Assembly: GCA_015499995.1 (NCBI GenBank)
Contig: JADNRV010000859.1
Span: 1-10,275, forward strand
Direction: 5' to 3'
Length of the DNA stretch: 10,275 nucleotides
From: Flammula alnicola
Lineage: Eukaryota; Basidiomycota; Agaricomycetes; Agaricales; Strophariaceae
In this document: positions 1 through 8,890 of the stretch, one piece after another
Numbering within the stretch: the first letter of the stretch is position 1
How the letters are laid out: every line of letters begins with the position of its first letter
Program-made: the position numbers and the translations under genes
The notes under the pieces: generated by a model
Told to the model about the DNA's origin: nothing
The model's database searches: none
What the model saw: the letters and a program-made list of their open reading frames with translations, nothing else

Positions 1-200
1 ACTTGAGGAACCCTGTACATGTAATCATTGTGATGATGTCTATGGTGGCGACCACTGCCATAGGTGGGTACGTACATGACACCGCCCGATGGTGCGTAGC
101 CTGCGCTCATCCCGTACGGTTGTGCGTAGCCCTGGCTGGGGCCATACATAACCGGTTGGGTTGTAGCGTAGCCAGCTTGAGATGGATAGTATGCTGTCAT
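1..200 (-). CDS. Tyr/Gly/His-rich hypothetical protein, 5' part (runs off window)
   Basis: Reading leftward from the ATG at 200-198, the frame stays open for 66 codons to the window edge. The product begins MTAYYPSQAGYATTQP and continues as a low-complexity stretch rich in Tyr, Gly, Ser, Pro and Gln, with repeated GYA/YGP-like units (SQAGYA, SQGYAQPYG, SAGYAPSGG). A His/Arg cluster (GRHHRHHH) follows at about residues 50-57. No signal peptide, membrane segment or catalytic motif is visible. The composition resembles small tyrosine- and glycine-rich proteins common in basidiomycetes, which have no assigned function; it suggests a disordered, possibly self-associating protein. The start is supported by a TATA box 48 bp upstream and a C-rich leader without another ATG. 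A different track-style reading on the plus strand here (3-275) is a shadow. The C-terminal part lies outside the window. Confidence 0.7.
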   Translation of the reverse strand, partial: MTAYYPSQAGYATTQPVMYGPSQGYAQPYGMSAGYAPSGGVMYVPTYGSGRHHRHHHNDYMYRVPQ

Positions 201-247
201 TTAGGCTTGGGGGCGGGCTTGAGAGAGCAAGTCTTGAGGGTTTGGTG

Positions 248-254
248 TTTTATA
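248..254 (-). promoter_or_regulatory. TATA box for the Tyr/Gly/His-rich gene
   Basis: On the minus strand the sequence reads TATAAAA. It lies 48 bp upstream of the ATG at 200, and a C/T-rich stretch (about 205-235) between them is typical of fungal transcription start regions. Spacing and orientation fit a core promoter for the leftward partial gene. Confidence 0.55.
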
Positions 255-1866
255 AGAAAGAGGAATGTAGGCTAGACTGTAATATGATGTATTAGAGGTT
301 GGAAGTGGGAGACTCGGAGAGAGAGCTGAAATGATGCCGAATGAGGATGAAACTCGAAACGGGGGCGAGAGCCGCAAGGCAAGTGGCCCAATCATCGTCC
401 TCGGATCAAACCGCGATCCACGTGCCTGATAAATCTTATCTATTCTCCCGTTGTTCATGGTACCGGTACCCCATATTATGAATTGCCTATGTACTGCCTT
501 GCCGTGGTGCTACCTGCCTTACTTCAGTCCCGCTCGCTGTCCTCAAACGTGAAGGAGGAATAGACTCCAGAGAATAAATCAGGCACACGACAAGAAGCTC
601 AAGAGTCTCAGATCCAGAATCTCACGAATAACTCCAAGTCCTGGAAGTCGCCAGACTCGTCGAGATCACGGGGCTGGGTAAGAGAGTGCATGGGAGGCCG
701 CCGGAATTTGAGGAATTCAAAATGACACATGCCTTTCATTTGGGCTATGTAGCCTGTCTAATAATCTCAATCGCGAGAGAAATAGAGCCTGTTGGAGTCG
801 AAGTGCGGGGTGGCGTAGGAGAGAAAAGGGATGATGGGCTGCGATGTATGGTTTCGTTGTATAAGGTTCAAGGCTGTGTGACACCTGAGCGCCTACAAGG
901 ATTGACGCAGATAAAAGTATGGGGCTGAATACATCTCCCTTCTTGGCCATGGCCTCCCCGAGATTCAAGGAACAGGTCTGGTCCATAGAAGTGTGGAGAG
1001 GAGCAGAATCGGAACCCCTGGAGTGGAGATAAAAGATATCGGAAAGCTTTTCCTTCTTCAAGAACAGCATTCCAAAATCACGTTACTCACTATTGCACCA
1101 TTCCTCGCACTTCCCGAGACCTCTTCTGCGTTCTCGGCCAGAAAACAGCATTTGAATTTTGAGGATTGACTGTTGAATCACATGCGAATCGAAAGAATTT
1201 CAAGATTGACCATGGGTGACTCGACTGGTGATACCCAATGAGTATTCCGAAGCACGAGTTGCAAAAGGACATTTAGCATTGACTATTAAAATCATTTAAC
1301 GATTCAGAAACGCGAACCTGAGGAATTCCTAACCCCTGTATCTTGGAGGACAGGTAGGTGCAAACGACCGTCCCAAAAACTGCGCTTCAAAAAAGAAATC
1401 GAGGCTGTGTGATGCAATGTAACCAGTGGTTTGAGACCTGAGCGATCTAAGCCTATCCTGAAGAGGATCTTTCCTGAGTTCCACATGGTCCTCTAGGCTA
1501 CCGGCAGGGTTGGTCGATAAACATAGTATGATGTCAGGCGTGCCTCCACGAAAATGATAATTGTAACGACGCAACTAAATTGAGACGCGAGTGCAAACCC
1601 ACTTCGTCATGGCGTGAGGTCGCCGAAGAAAAAAGTGTCATGTGTAGTTGGTGTAGCCAGCTAGATCCGTTAGTTAGGCATCGGCGTAAGGCAAAGTAGG
1701 ATGAAATATCTAGCAGAAATCGTCACGGCGTCTGAGATGGTTAATTTGGTCCGGGCCGAGGCAGAGTGCTTGACGTAGATTTTCGGCAGTCCGCCGGAAG
1801 GGCTGAGCCTAGTAATAAGGGATGGAATTAACGAATGCTTTTCGGTGCCTAGATTGGGACCCAACA
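255..1866. other. Intergenic stretch with no supported gene
   Basis: About 1.6 kb in which no frame on either strand gives recognisable protein sequence. The longest frame (minus, 717-1070, 117 codons) is no longer than expected by chance and shows no family motif. Small structures seen: a 12-bp perfect palindrome GGTACCGGTACC at 459-470, a 5-bp stem hairpin at 403-419 (GGATC/GATCC, 7-nt loop), and two copies of a split motif GGCTGTGTGA...ACCTGAGCG at 872-891 and 1403-1444. No tRNA, transposase or long terminal repeat was noticed. It may hold regulatory DNA, a poorly conserved or non-coding transcript, or decayed repeats. Confidence 0.5.
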
Positions 1867-2590
1867 TTAGGAGCGGCAGCGCTGAGTGGAAGAATGATTA
1901 TACGAGGACGAAGGAGCTATGAACGAAGTTCGCCTCCACGATGAAAGAAACTTCTCAGCCAGCAGGTTTCGGAACGCGTCTGAGAATCTCGAGGGATTTG
2001 TTGATGCAAAGTGTAGTTGCTGAGACGCAGAGGAAAACGCTTTACTATCGAGGACGTTCTTTATACGAACTCACGGCATCTGGAGGTTGGCCAGAGTGGG
2101 ATGGGGAGGTTTCAAGCATGCAGGGTGCCGGAGTCGTAGCGTAGGAAATGCATTGCCAACGGTGGTCACTGGCCGACCGCGACAATGGCATTCGTGTATT
2201 ATTACCGTCCTGTGCAATACATTGAAGGTCATCAAGGACATTGAGGACTAGAGCTGGAAGGTTGAACATGCTTGTCTGGTAGCATTCCAAGTTTGGCATA
2301 AGGTGCCGAGAAACAGTCTCGAAGATAGGTAGAAAATTGGCGGGTGGGCGAATTTCAGTATGCAAATATGAGAAATGGCTTCCGGGGGTGTTTAGGTGTG
2401 CGACTGAATAGACTGCAGGCGCAGAGGCTGACACTGACATTGAACTGAGAGTCACTTTTACGCGCTGCTCAACGCGGGCCGGAAATGGCCGGTGGTTGCA
2501 TATGGCGAGATAATCGTTCCAAGTTCCGACTGGCAGGTTCACAGGACAATGTGGTCCATAATTCGCGTCGTACGTTACTCTCAGCACCAT
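1867..2590 (-). CDS. Possible two-exon hypothetical gene
   Basis: A 181-codon open frame on the minus strand (2590 down to 2045) is longer than expected by chance for a window of this size. It contains a good intron: donor GTGAGT at 2074-2069 and acceptor CTCAG ending at 2020, 55 bp, matching the intron size of the neighbouring genes. Joining exon 2590-2075 to exon 2019-1867 keeps the frame and gives 222 residues ending in ...QRCRS. An alternative start at 2440 (MSVSASAPAV) gives 172 residues and leaves 173 bp to the divergent amidohydrolase ATG, which is more plausible than 23 bp. A second possible intron (GTATAA to CTAG, about 1909-1855, 55 bp, with a CTAAT branch-like site) would replace the C-terminus with a short different tail. 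No known domain, signal peptide or membrane segment is recognised. It could equally be a chance ORF over the amidohydrolase promoter. Confidence 0.25.
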
Positions 2591-2613
2591 CTTGTCTCTT
2601 GTCCTTCATTACC

Positions 2614-5600
2614 ATGGACAAGTTTCCCCTTTACCGAGCAGGGAATACGCGCTCGACCGCATTCAGGTCTCTGTTAGCTGCTATTCTCCTTGCTGTCGTA
2701 ACCGTCACCTCCCTCGGCGTATCTCTCGATTGGCAGAAACATACCGCCACGAAAGTACCTATCAATGCTGCACAGATAGTCCAGAAATGTCAGGCTTTGA
2801 ACGTTCTCCCCGGTCCTCCCAACAACTTTCACCAAAGGACGCAGTCAGACCGTCACGTATCTGGTACCCCGCCCACCCTTTTCAGAAACGCAAGCATCTG
2901 GACTGGACGCGTCTCTGGCCATGAAGTCGTCATAGGAGACCTCCTTCTGGATAAGGGCATTATCAAGGAAGTCGGGAGCATCAAGGAGAGCGTGTTGGAC
3001 TCGTACAAAGACCTTGTTGTCATTGACGCAGGGGGAGCTTGGATCACACCTGGGTATTATTTCAATTCTGTTTCTGCCCCTTCGATGGTTGTTCTAATCT
3101 TTCCATTTAGAATTGTTGATCTCCACTCCCATCTAGGAGTCGACAGCGCCCCTGCACTTCGGGGTTCCGACGATACCAACTCTCTCAAGGGACTTGTCCT
3201 TCCTTGGCTTCGTAGCCTCGACGGCCTCAACACTCATGACGAGGCCTATCGTCTCTCTATCTCTGGCGGAGTTACAACGGCCAATGTACTTCCAGGATCG
3301 GCCGATGCAATAGGTATGGTCTTTGTGATTGGGCGGTTTCGCGGCAGTCATTGACAATATGCATAGGCGGTCAGGCATTTACCATTAAGTTGCGGCCCAC
3401 AGCGGAACGCTCATCATCGTCCATGGTGCTTGAGCCTCCACACACGCTAAATGGAACTCATGTCGATCCGTCGCTTCCTCCTCGCTGGAGACAAATGAAG
3501 TAGGCATTAACATAGACCTTATCTGAGAAGGGATGCTAACCGGTTCTACGGTTTTTAGGCATGCCTGTGGTGAAAATCCCAGTACGCTTGTCCTTTAATA
3601 ACCGTATCCTCGTATTTAACCTTTGACAACAGGCAGGGTCTACTCTGGTACTCGAATGGACACAATATGGGCATTTCGACAGGGGTAATGTTTGGTAGAC
3701 TGCAGGTGTGACTTTTCGGGACTTACGACACTCTTTTTCAGATATGACACAGCGCGCAAAATCAAAGACAAACAAGATGATTTCTGCGTGAAAGCTTTGA
3801 ACGGGCAATGGAATGATGTAGGAGAATTCCCCGAAGACCTTCAATGGGAGGCACTGGTAGATGTTTTGCGAGGCCGTGTCAAGGTAATTTTAACGAGGAA
3901 TTTGTTACGGGTTTCTGATGAGGATATGATGTTATTTAAAGGTCCACAACCACTGCTATGAGGCAGTTGATTTAGATGGCATCGTTCGCGTGAGTACCCG
4001 TCTCAACTCTACGAATCTCTCATCCCATATTTTTATGTAGCTCACAAATGAATTTAAATTCTCGATCGCTGCTTTCCACCATGCGCATGAGACTTACCTT
4101 GTCCCTGACCTGCTGAAGAAGGCGTATGGTTCGTCGCGCGTTACTCACACAAAATTGCACGTTTTGACTTTATTTAGGCAAGACACCTGCTGTTGCCCTC
4201 TTCGCGACAAACGCGCGGTACAAGCGCGAAGCATATCGAGGCTCGGAATTTGCTGCCCGTATTTTGGCTGAAAATGGCTTGAAAGTGGTCATGAAGGTAA
4301 ATTTCTCTTCATACCATCGATTGTTATTCGTGGCATTGAATGTTGTTTTTACAGAGTGATCATCCAGTTTTGAATTCTCGACATTTGTTGCACGAGGCAC
4401 AGCAAGCTCATTACTATGGCCTGCCTCATAATCTTGCACTTGCTTCCGTGACATCAACTCCAGCCACGGTCCTGGGTTATGACCACAGAATCGGATTCAT
4501 CAAGCCAGGTACGTACAAGTTATTTCGTTGAAAGGCCAGACCATGAAAGCCTGATTACTTTATAAGGTTATGATGCAGGTATGGGCAACAGTACCAATAT
4601 TTAGCTCATCAACGTGACATTGCGATAGATATCGTCCTTTGGGATAGCCACCCGCTCGCTCTCGGAGCAGCACCGAAGCAGGTCTTCATCGATGGAATTG
4701 CCCAGATCAAGGAACCCCATACCAGTAAAAAACCTACAGCATTCCAACGAGTACCCAAAACGCCAGACTTTGGCAAGGAGGCCGAGGATGCTCTGAAATA
4801 CGATGGCCTACCACCTCTGGAAGCTAAGAAGTCGGATTCGGACATCGTCATTTTCACCAATGTGCATAGCGTATTCCTGAGACGAGAGGCTGAGGTGCAA
4901 GAAGTGTTTTCCATTTCTGAAGCAGGTGCTGCTGGCGTCGTCGTGATCGAGCATGGAAACATAGTGTGCATGGGTGTCTCCTTAGATTGTCCTTCAGCAC
5001 AGTATGCCAAAACCGTACAGAGGATTGACTTGGAAGGCGGATCCATTTCGTATGAAGGGTTCCCTTCATACACATATGCATGATACTGATAAATCCCCTT
5101 ATCTAGCCCTTCTCTCATTAGTTATGGCAGTCGTCTGGCCCTCAATCACATCGACGGCGAAGCATCGGCAAATGATGGCAGGGTCTATAATCCATTGAAA
5201 TCAGACCCACCCTCCATCCTTGGGGAAGGTCCTGTTATTCGTGCTGTGGACGGACTGCAGTTCGCTACACGGGACGCATTGTAAGTATCGACTTTTTGGG
5301 ATCTTTGTTCGTTTTGACCAACTCGTTCCAAGGCTTGCTTATCGCGCTGGTGTCACCGCCGGAGTCACTGCTCCGAGCTCCTCCGGTTTCCTTGCAGGGC
5401 TATCCACTGCCTTTAATACAGGGAGTCCTCACCGGCTGTCAGCTGGCGCTGTTTTACAGGACGTCACGGCGCTGCATATCGCCATTGACTCGTCAAGCCC
5501 CAGCGTTAGCACTCATATAGCTGCTTTACGTAACTTGCTCCAAGGGGGCGGTGAGGGAGAGCTCGATGTCCATTTCGAAAAGGTTGTTCAAGTACGTTTG

Positions 5601-6300
5601 CTCCCTCCCTCTATTCAGAACGAAGCTCACAATATTATCTTCGCTTTCAGGGAGCCTTGCCACTTGTCATCGAAGTGCAAAGTGCTGATATCATGGCGAC
5701 ACTTATCAACCTTAAGAAAGAGACCGAGGCAGAGAGTGGGACAAGCCTACGAATTACGTTCGCTGGCGCCAACGAGGCACATATCCTGGCGAAAGAAATC
5801 GGCGAGGCGGGTGTCGGTGTAATCCTTACCCCATCTCGACCGTTCCCAGGAACCTGGAAGTCAAGGCGGATGTAAGTGAATTGGGCAGACAAATCGATTA
5901 GTCTAGTAACATGATTTCTTTGTTTTAGCTTGCCGGGCCCTCCTCTTACGCAGGATAATTCAGTCGCTGCTCTTTCTGCCCACAACGTGACTGTTGGTGT
6001 TGGAGTCGAAGAACAGTGGAGCTCTAGGAACTTGCGGTTCGATATCGGTTGGGTATGTCAACTTGAAATCTGTCTCGAATATGTTCTGACAAAGGCAACT
6101 AGGCTGCACTAGAGGCAAATGGCTCGCTTTCAAGGTCGGACGCCATCGCTCTGGCCTCTGTCAACCTTGAGCGCCTCTTGGGTGTCAAAACACCCGTTAC
6201 CGACCTTGTCGCTGTCAAACAAGGGACCCTCTTGGACTTCGAGGGCAAGGTGGTCGGCGTGATCTCCCCTCAGCGTGGGGTGGTCGACTTGATGCTCTAG
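2614..6300 (+). CDS. Membrane-anchored amidohydrolase-family protein (17 exons, 936 aa)
   Basis: Exons: 2614-3053, 3111-3313, 3367-3499, 3559-3581, 3633-3684, 3742-3883, 3942-3989, 4041-4128, 4178-4296, 4355-4508, 4567-4578, 4629-5049, 5107-5280, 5333-5591, 5651-5871, 5929-6052, 6103-6300. The sum is 2811 nt, in frame, with no break. The start has an ideal context (ACCATGG). Residues 19-37 form one hydrophobic segment after a basic N-terminus, so a type II anchor with the enzyme on the lumenal or outer side is inferred. Metal-dependent amidohydrolase motifs follow: VDLHSH (H152, H154), GENPSRVY (about 262-269), VHNHCYE (H333, H335), FHHAHE (H361/H363) and SDHP (D418), then the closing GYDADIVLW (468-476). 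This order matches imidazolonepropionase-like members of the amidohydrolase superfamily. Residues about 543-936 resemble a second, inactive copy. Fungal relatives are sometimes labelled carbohydrate esterase family 9; the substrate is unknown. An in-frame ATG at 2485 was not chosen because it would bury the anchor. Confidence 0.9.
3559..3581 (+). other. 23-nt micro-exon (exon 4) of the amidohydrolase gene
   Basis: Flanked by introns 3500-3558 (59 bp, TTTTTAG acceptor) and 3582-3632 (51 bp, GTACGC donor). It encodes K-HACGENP plus the first base of the next codon. Joined to exon 5 it restores the motif GENPSRVY, which is conserved in this branch of amidohydrolases, so skipping it would both break the frame and remove a core motif. 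Confidence 0.8.
4567..4578 (+). other. 12-nt micro-exon (exon 11) of the amidohydrolase gene
   Basis: The exon is GTTATGATGCAG, between intron 4509-4566 (58 bp, GTACGT donor, TATAAG acceptor) and intron 4579-4628 (50 bp, GTATGG donor, GATAG acceptor). It supplies most of G-Y-D-A-D at residues 468-472. This is the hallmark GxDADIV segment that closes the barrel in amidohydrolases, and without these 12 bases the motif cannot be assembled from the flanking exons. The frame and motif restoration make it convincing without transcript data. Confidence 0.8.
4841..6300 (+). other. Degenerate second amidohydrolase-like half (residues about 543-936)
   Basis: This part of the protein repeats the layout of the first half. 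FTNVHSVFL matches FRNASIWTG; VVVIEHGNIVCMG matches DLLLDKGIIKEVG; RIDLEGGSISPSLISYGSRL matches VIDAGGAWITPGIVDLHSHL; FAGANEAHILAKEI matches FHHAHETYLVPDLL; GVILTPSRP matches KVVMKSDHP. At each metal-ligand position the residue is changed: HSH becomes YGS, the VHNHCYE region becomes LVIEVQS, and SDHP becomes TPSRP. The tail ASVNLERLLGV resembles the usual ASVTSTPATVLGY helix of the first half. I infer an internal duplication with loss of metal binding in the second copy, perhaps kept for folding, dimer-like packing or regulation. Confidence 0.6.
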
Positions 6301-6503
6301 CTCATGTAGACACTTGCTACTTTTTGTGACTTTGTACTCAACAGGAAGCAATGTCCAGGTAATCTATTTACAAAGTTTAAACTATTACACAGAAACTACG
6401 CTATTATGAACATTCGACCTGTTTAGACTGCCTACGCCGGAACGGGCGTCGACTGTTTTACGGCCTTTGCTCGACTTTCAAATATGGAAGATCGACAGGA
6501 TTA
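6301..6503. other. Convergent intergenic spacer
   Basis: The 203 bp between the stop codons of the amidohydrolase (plus) and the NACHT gene (minus) must contain both 3' ends. A GT...CAACAG stretch (about 6305-6343) just after the amidohydrolase stop could be a short 3'UTR intron, but at 39 bp it is shorter than all other introns here. No stem-loop, ORF or clear polyadenylation hexamer was identified. Confidence 0.4.
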
Positions 6504-8763
6504 TCAATACATAAATGATATTGCTCCTCGCAAAAGTTGCCGAGTTCGTGATAAATTGGCACCTCCGCCATATTGAGAATAGTAATCGTTCCGTTGTTTT
6601 TTAATGCTGCACTCGAGAATTTTGCAGACCATCTCGTATTGCAAAATGAGTTTTGTTGGAGGATTAGGACTCTCCTGCAAAATCACGCAGAAAATTTCGG
6701 CCCATGTTCTCATGATGCATATGAAGAACGTCACCTTCAACCATTTTATAAGTAATGTGATGCTTTTATGATCTCTCAAATAGTTAGACCCTGGAATGTA
6801 TTGCTCCCTCCAATAAGTGCGAATGTAAGATTCGCTCCTCCTCCAGAAATATATTGATGTCAGGCCCCTGAACGGAGGGACAAGTAGAATCTTGAGTAAT
6901 CGCTCCCGAGGGGAAATAATTCTCGTAATGTCAACGGATCCCCTGTATACGGTAGCAGAGGGAGCAGCAGGAATATGAATGTGTGAAGAATAGATTCGGC
7001 GATGTAGGACATCAAAGTAGGAGAAACACAAGTCAAATTTCTTGAGCGCGTCGACGAGCTCCTTTCGAGGAGTTCCCGAACTGGTGCAGTGGTCAATCCA
7101 ATGCATAGTTGCATAACTCCAAATAGCTGTCCTCTCGGGTCAGAAATGATTAAGAGCAACCATAGTCAGAGGTAACACTCACGATCTGAATCGATTCCTG
7201 AATACTGCGGAGCAGGTTGAAAAGACAATCTATTCATAACCTCCAGGCATTCCAAGGCGAGATGGGCGTGCACCTTAGCTAGATCCACGTGGTAATCACC
7301 TGAACGTGAAGGATCAAGGAGAAAGTCTATGAATGATTTGTGATGGAAGGTTAAGTTATATTCCATGTGATCATCAGGTTCAGAGAATGCGCCTAAAAGA
7401 TCATTGCTAGCATATGCATCCAGGTCGTAAAAGTTGACAAGGGAGTGAGTCGTCCTCAACGCCAAGTAGAGCTCTGTCGGTCGAAGACCGAGAATTCCCA
7501 TTGCAGCCATCAATGGACCTATGGGAATGTTCGACGTAACTTGCTCATAGTATGGAGGCTTTTGAGCGATGCCTTGAATGGCCAGAACAGCGCCAAGAAT
7601 TGACATGGTGCGATCCTTGTTTGAAGAGGTTGATAATATTTGAAGGTACAGCTGGTCAAGATCCGCTAGTGGACGGGAAGTCGAAGTATTTCCCGTTGGC
7701 ATTGCAAGGATGATATCGAGATTCTCTGTGGGACGATTGTTGGGGTCGTCGACAAATTTCAGAACTGTGGTTGCGTAGACAAACTGTCCTGACGCTCTCC
7801 CCACAAGTTCGTCGATGACACTGTAGGATGGCCAAGGCTTCAAGATGTCCCTCATTGCATGTTTGTGTTTAGGGCTCTCACAAATAGCTAAAAAGCCTGC
7901 TCGCAGCACCGTTCGGATATCCTCGTCCGTTTCTGCAGTTTGTTCAAGGGAAATTCGACGGGCGTTCCTTAGGAGCTCCGTACTCTCGAAGGCGTGCTGA
8001 ATCCAAGGCTCAGGCCGACTTGTGACCATCAAACAGACGGGAAGGTTGTCGCCTTCGAACATGGAGCCAAAGAGCTGAGCGATATCTGCCTGTATTTGCT
8101 CGCCTTCACATTCGTCGAGGCCCTCGATGAAGATTATGAAAGTTGTTGCAGTGAGATAATAAAGGAGTCGAAGTGGTTCCACAATCAGTTTCTCGAACTG
8201 GAGCTTCATATTCTTACTGAGAATAGCGGGGTCGTTGGCGATGGTACTCTCGATTGCATTGGCCACTTGAGGGATTGCAATGGCGAGCTGATATGCGATT
8301 GTCGCAACTAGGTTCTGTCCATGATTACGTCCAGGTGACGCCCGTGAAAAGAAGAAACTCCCACCGAGCTGGCCATTCCTTTGACACAGCTCACAGACGG
8401 TCTGTGCAATTGCCGTCTTTCCGATACCTGCTGGGCCGTGTAACCATAGGATATTGGATGCCCGAGAGCTATCATTCACCCATTCGATAATATCGCTGAC
8501 TACTGCCTTCCGGGTCTCTGGGTGGCATCTTGGAGGTGGTTCTCGTTCAGCAGAATCGTGGGTCGCGCCATGAGTGATGTTATGGCTCAAAATTTGAAGT
8601 CCTGTTGAAATGTAAGTGAGTAAAATGACGAGTCGATTTGATACATACAGCATCTCGAAGAACACGTACCAGCCAACCCATTTTTCTCAACAACCGAGGT
8701 CTGCTCCAAATAAAACTGACTGTTGTTGACAAGAACATTACGAGCTTGCTGGAAAAACGACAT
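6504..8763 (-). CDS. NACHT-domain NTPase, NLR-like (4 exons, 691 aa)
   Basis: Exons on the minus strand: 8763-8670, 8601-7183, 7126-6735, 6674-6504; introns of 68, 56 and 60 bp. Together 2076 nt, in frame. The start (MSFFQQARNV) is fixed by an in-frame TGA three codons upstream (8775-8773). A short polar N-terminus (1-31) leads to GATHDSAERE and RCHPETR, the standard lead-in to basidiomycete NACHT domains. The P-loop GPAGIGKT is at 87-94, the Walker B-like IIFIEGLDE near 187-195, and TSRPEPW near 225. ASGQFVYATTVLKFV (about 301-315) and FHHKSFIDFLLDPSRSGDY (about 450-468) mark the helical and winged-helix parts. The C-terminal part (505-691) has WSYATMHWIDHC and WLKESPNPP and no WD40, ankyrin or TPR repeats. 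STAND NTPases of this kind oligomerise on ligand binding and act in fungal non-self recognition or cell death; the ligand here is unknown. The third intron's acceptor and the 7127 acceptor were chosen by frame and motif continuity. Confidence 0.87.
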
Positions 8764-8824
8764 TTGCGTAGGTCACTGAGTACAATAGCTTGTTGAAGTT
8801 TGTGGTATCCTTCCGAGAACAAGT

Positions 8825-8890
8825 CTGTGGATAAGCCACAATAATAAGTATTAGGAGGTAGATGTAATCCAACGTTGAGTCTTGACTTAC
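8825..8890 (-). other. Probable 5'UTR intron of the NACHT gene
   Basis: On the minus strand the donor GTAAGT (8890-8885) is a perfect consensus, a CCTAATA branch-like motif lies mid-intron, and the acceptor is CCACAG ending at 8825. At 66 bp it matches the gene's first coding intron (68 bp). It lies 61 bp upstream of the ATG at 8763, so the transcript would start above 8891. Confidence 0.55.

Noticed and set aside
403..419. GGATC/GATCC hairpin as an RNA element
   Set aside because: Five base pairs with a 7-nt loop and no conserved tRNA or snoRNA box around it.
717..1070. 117-codon minus-strand frame
   Set aside because: Several frames of this length are expected by chance in 10 kb and no protein family signature is visible.
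2485..2613. In-frame upstream ATG extending the amidohydrolase by 43 residues
   Set aside because: The extension would move the hydrophobic anchor far from the N-terminus, it overlaps the presumed promoter, and the ATG at 2614 has a much better context (ACCATGG).
4609..5118. 169-codon minus-strand frame
   Set aside because: It lies opposite exon 12 of the amidohydrolase, whose plus frame carries the conserved motifs, and is a shadow.
5220..5822. 200-codon plus-strand frame
   Set aside because: It coincides with the hydrolase reading frame only in part and otherwise runs through introns 13 and 14; the spliced frame explains the region.
7081..7126. Apparent frameshift in the NACHT gene (LELCNYA versus HWIDHC frames)
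   Set aside because: Using the acceptor ending at 7127 keeps one frame through WSYATMHWIDHC, so no frameshift is needed.
7166..7182. Direct read-through of the long NACHT frame to the stop at 7166
   Set aside because: The perfect GTGAGT donor at 7182 and the continuation WSYATMHWIDHC after a 56-bp intron fit the family better than the short RECYL ending.
8602..8665. Upstream Met in the unspliced NACHT frame (8665) as the start
   Set aside because: These codons are intron sequence: splicing 8670 to 8601 joins GLA to GLQILSH and gives a start at 8763 with an in-frame stop just upstream.
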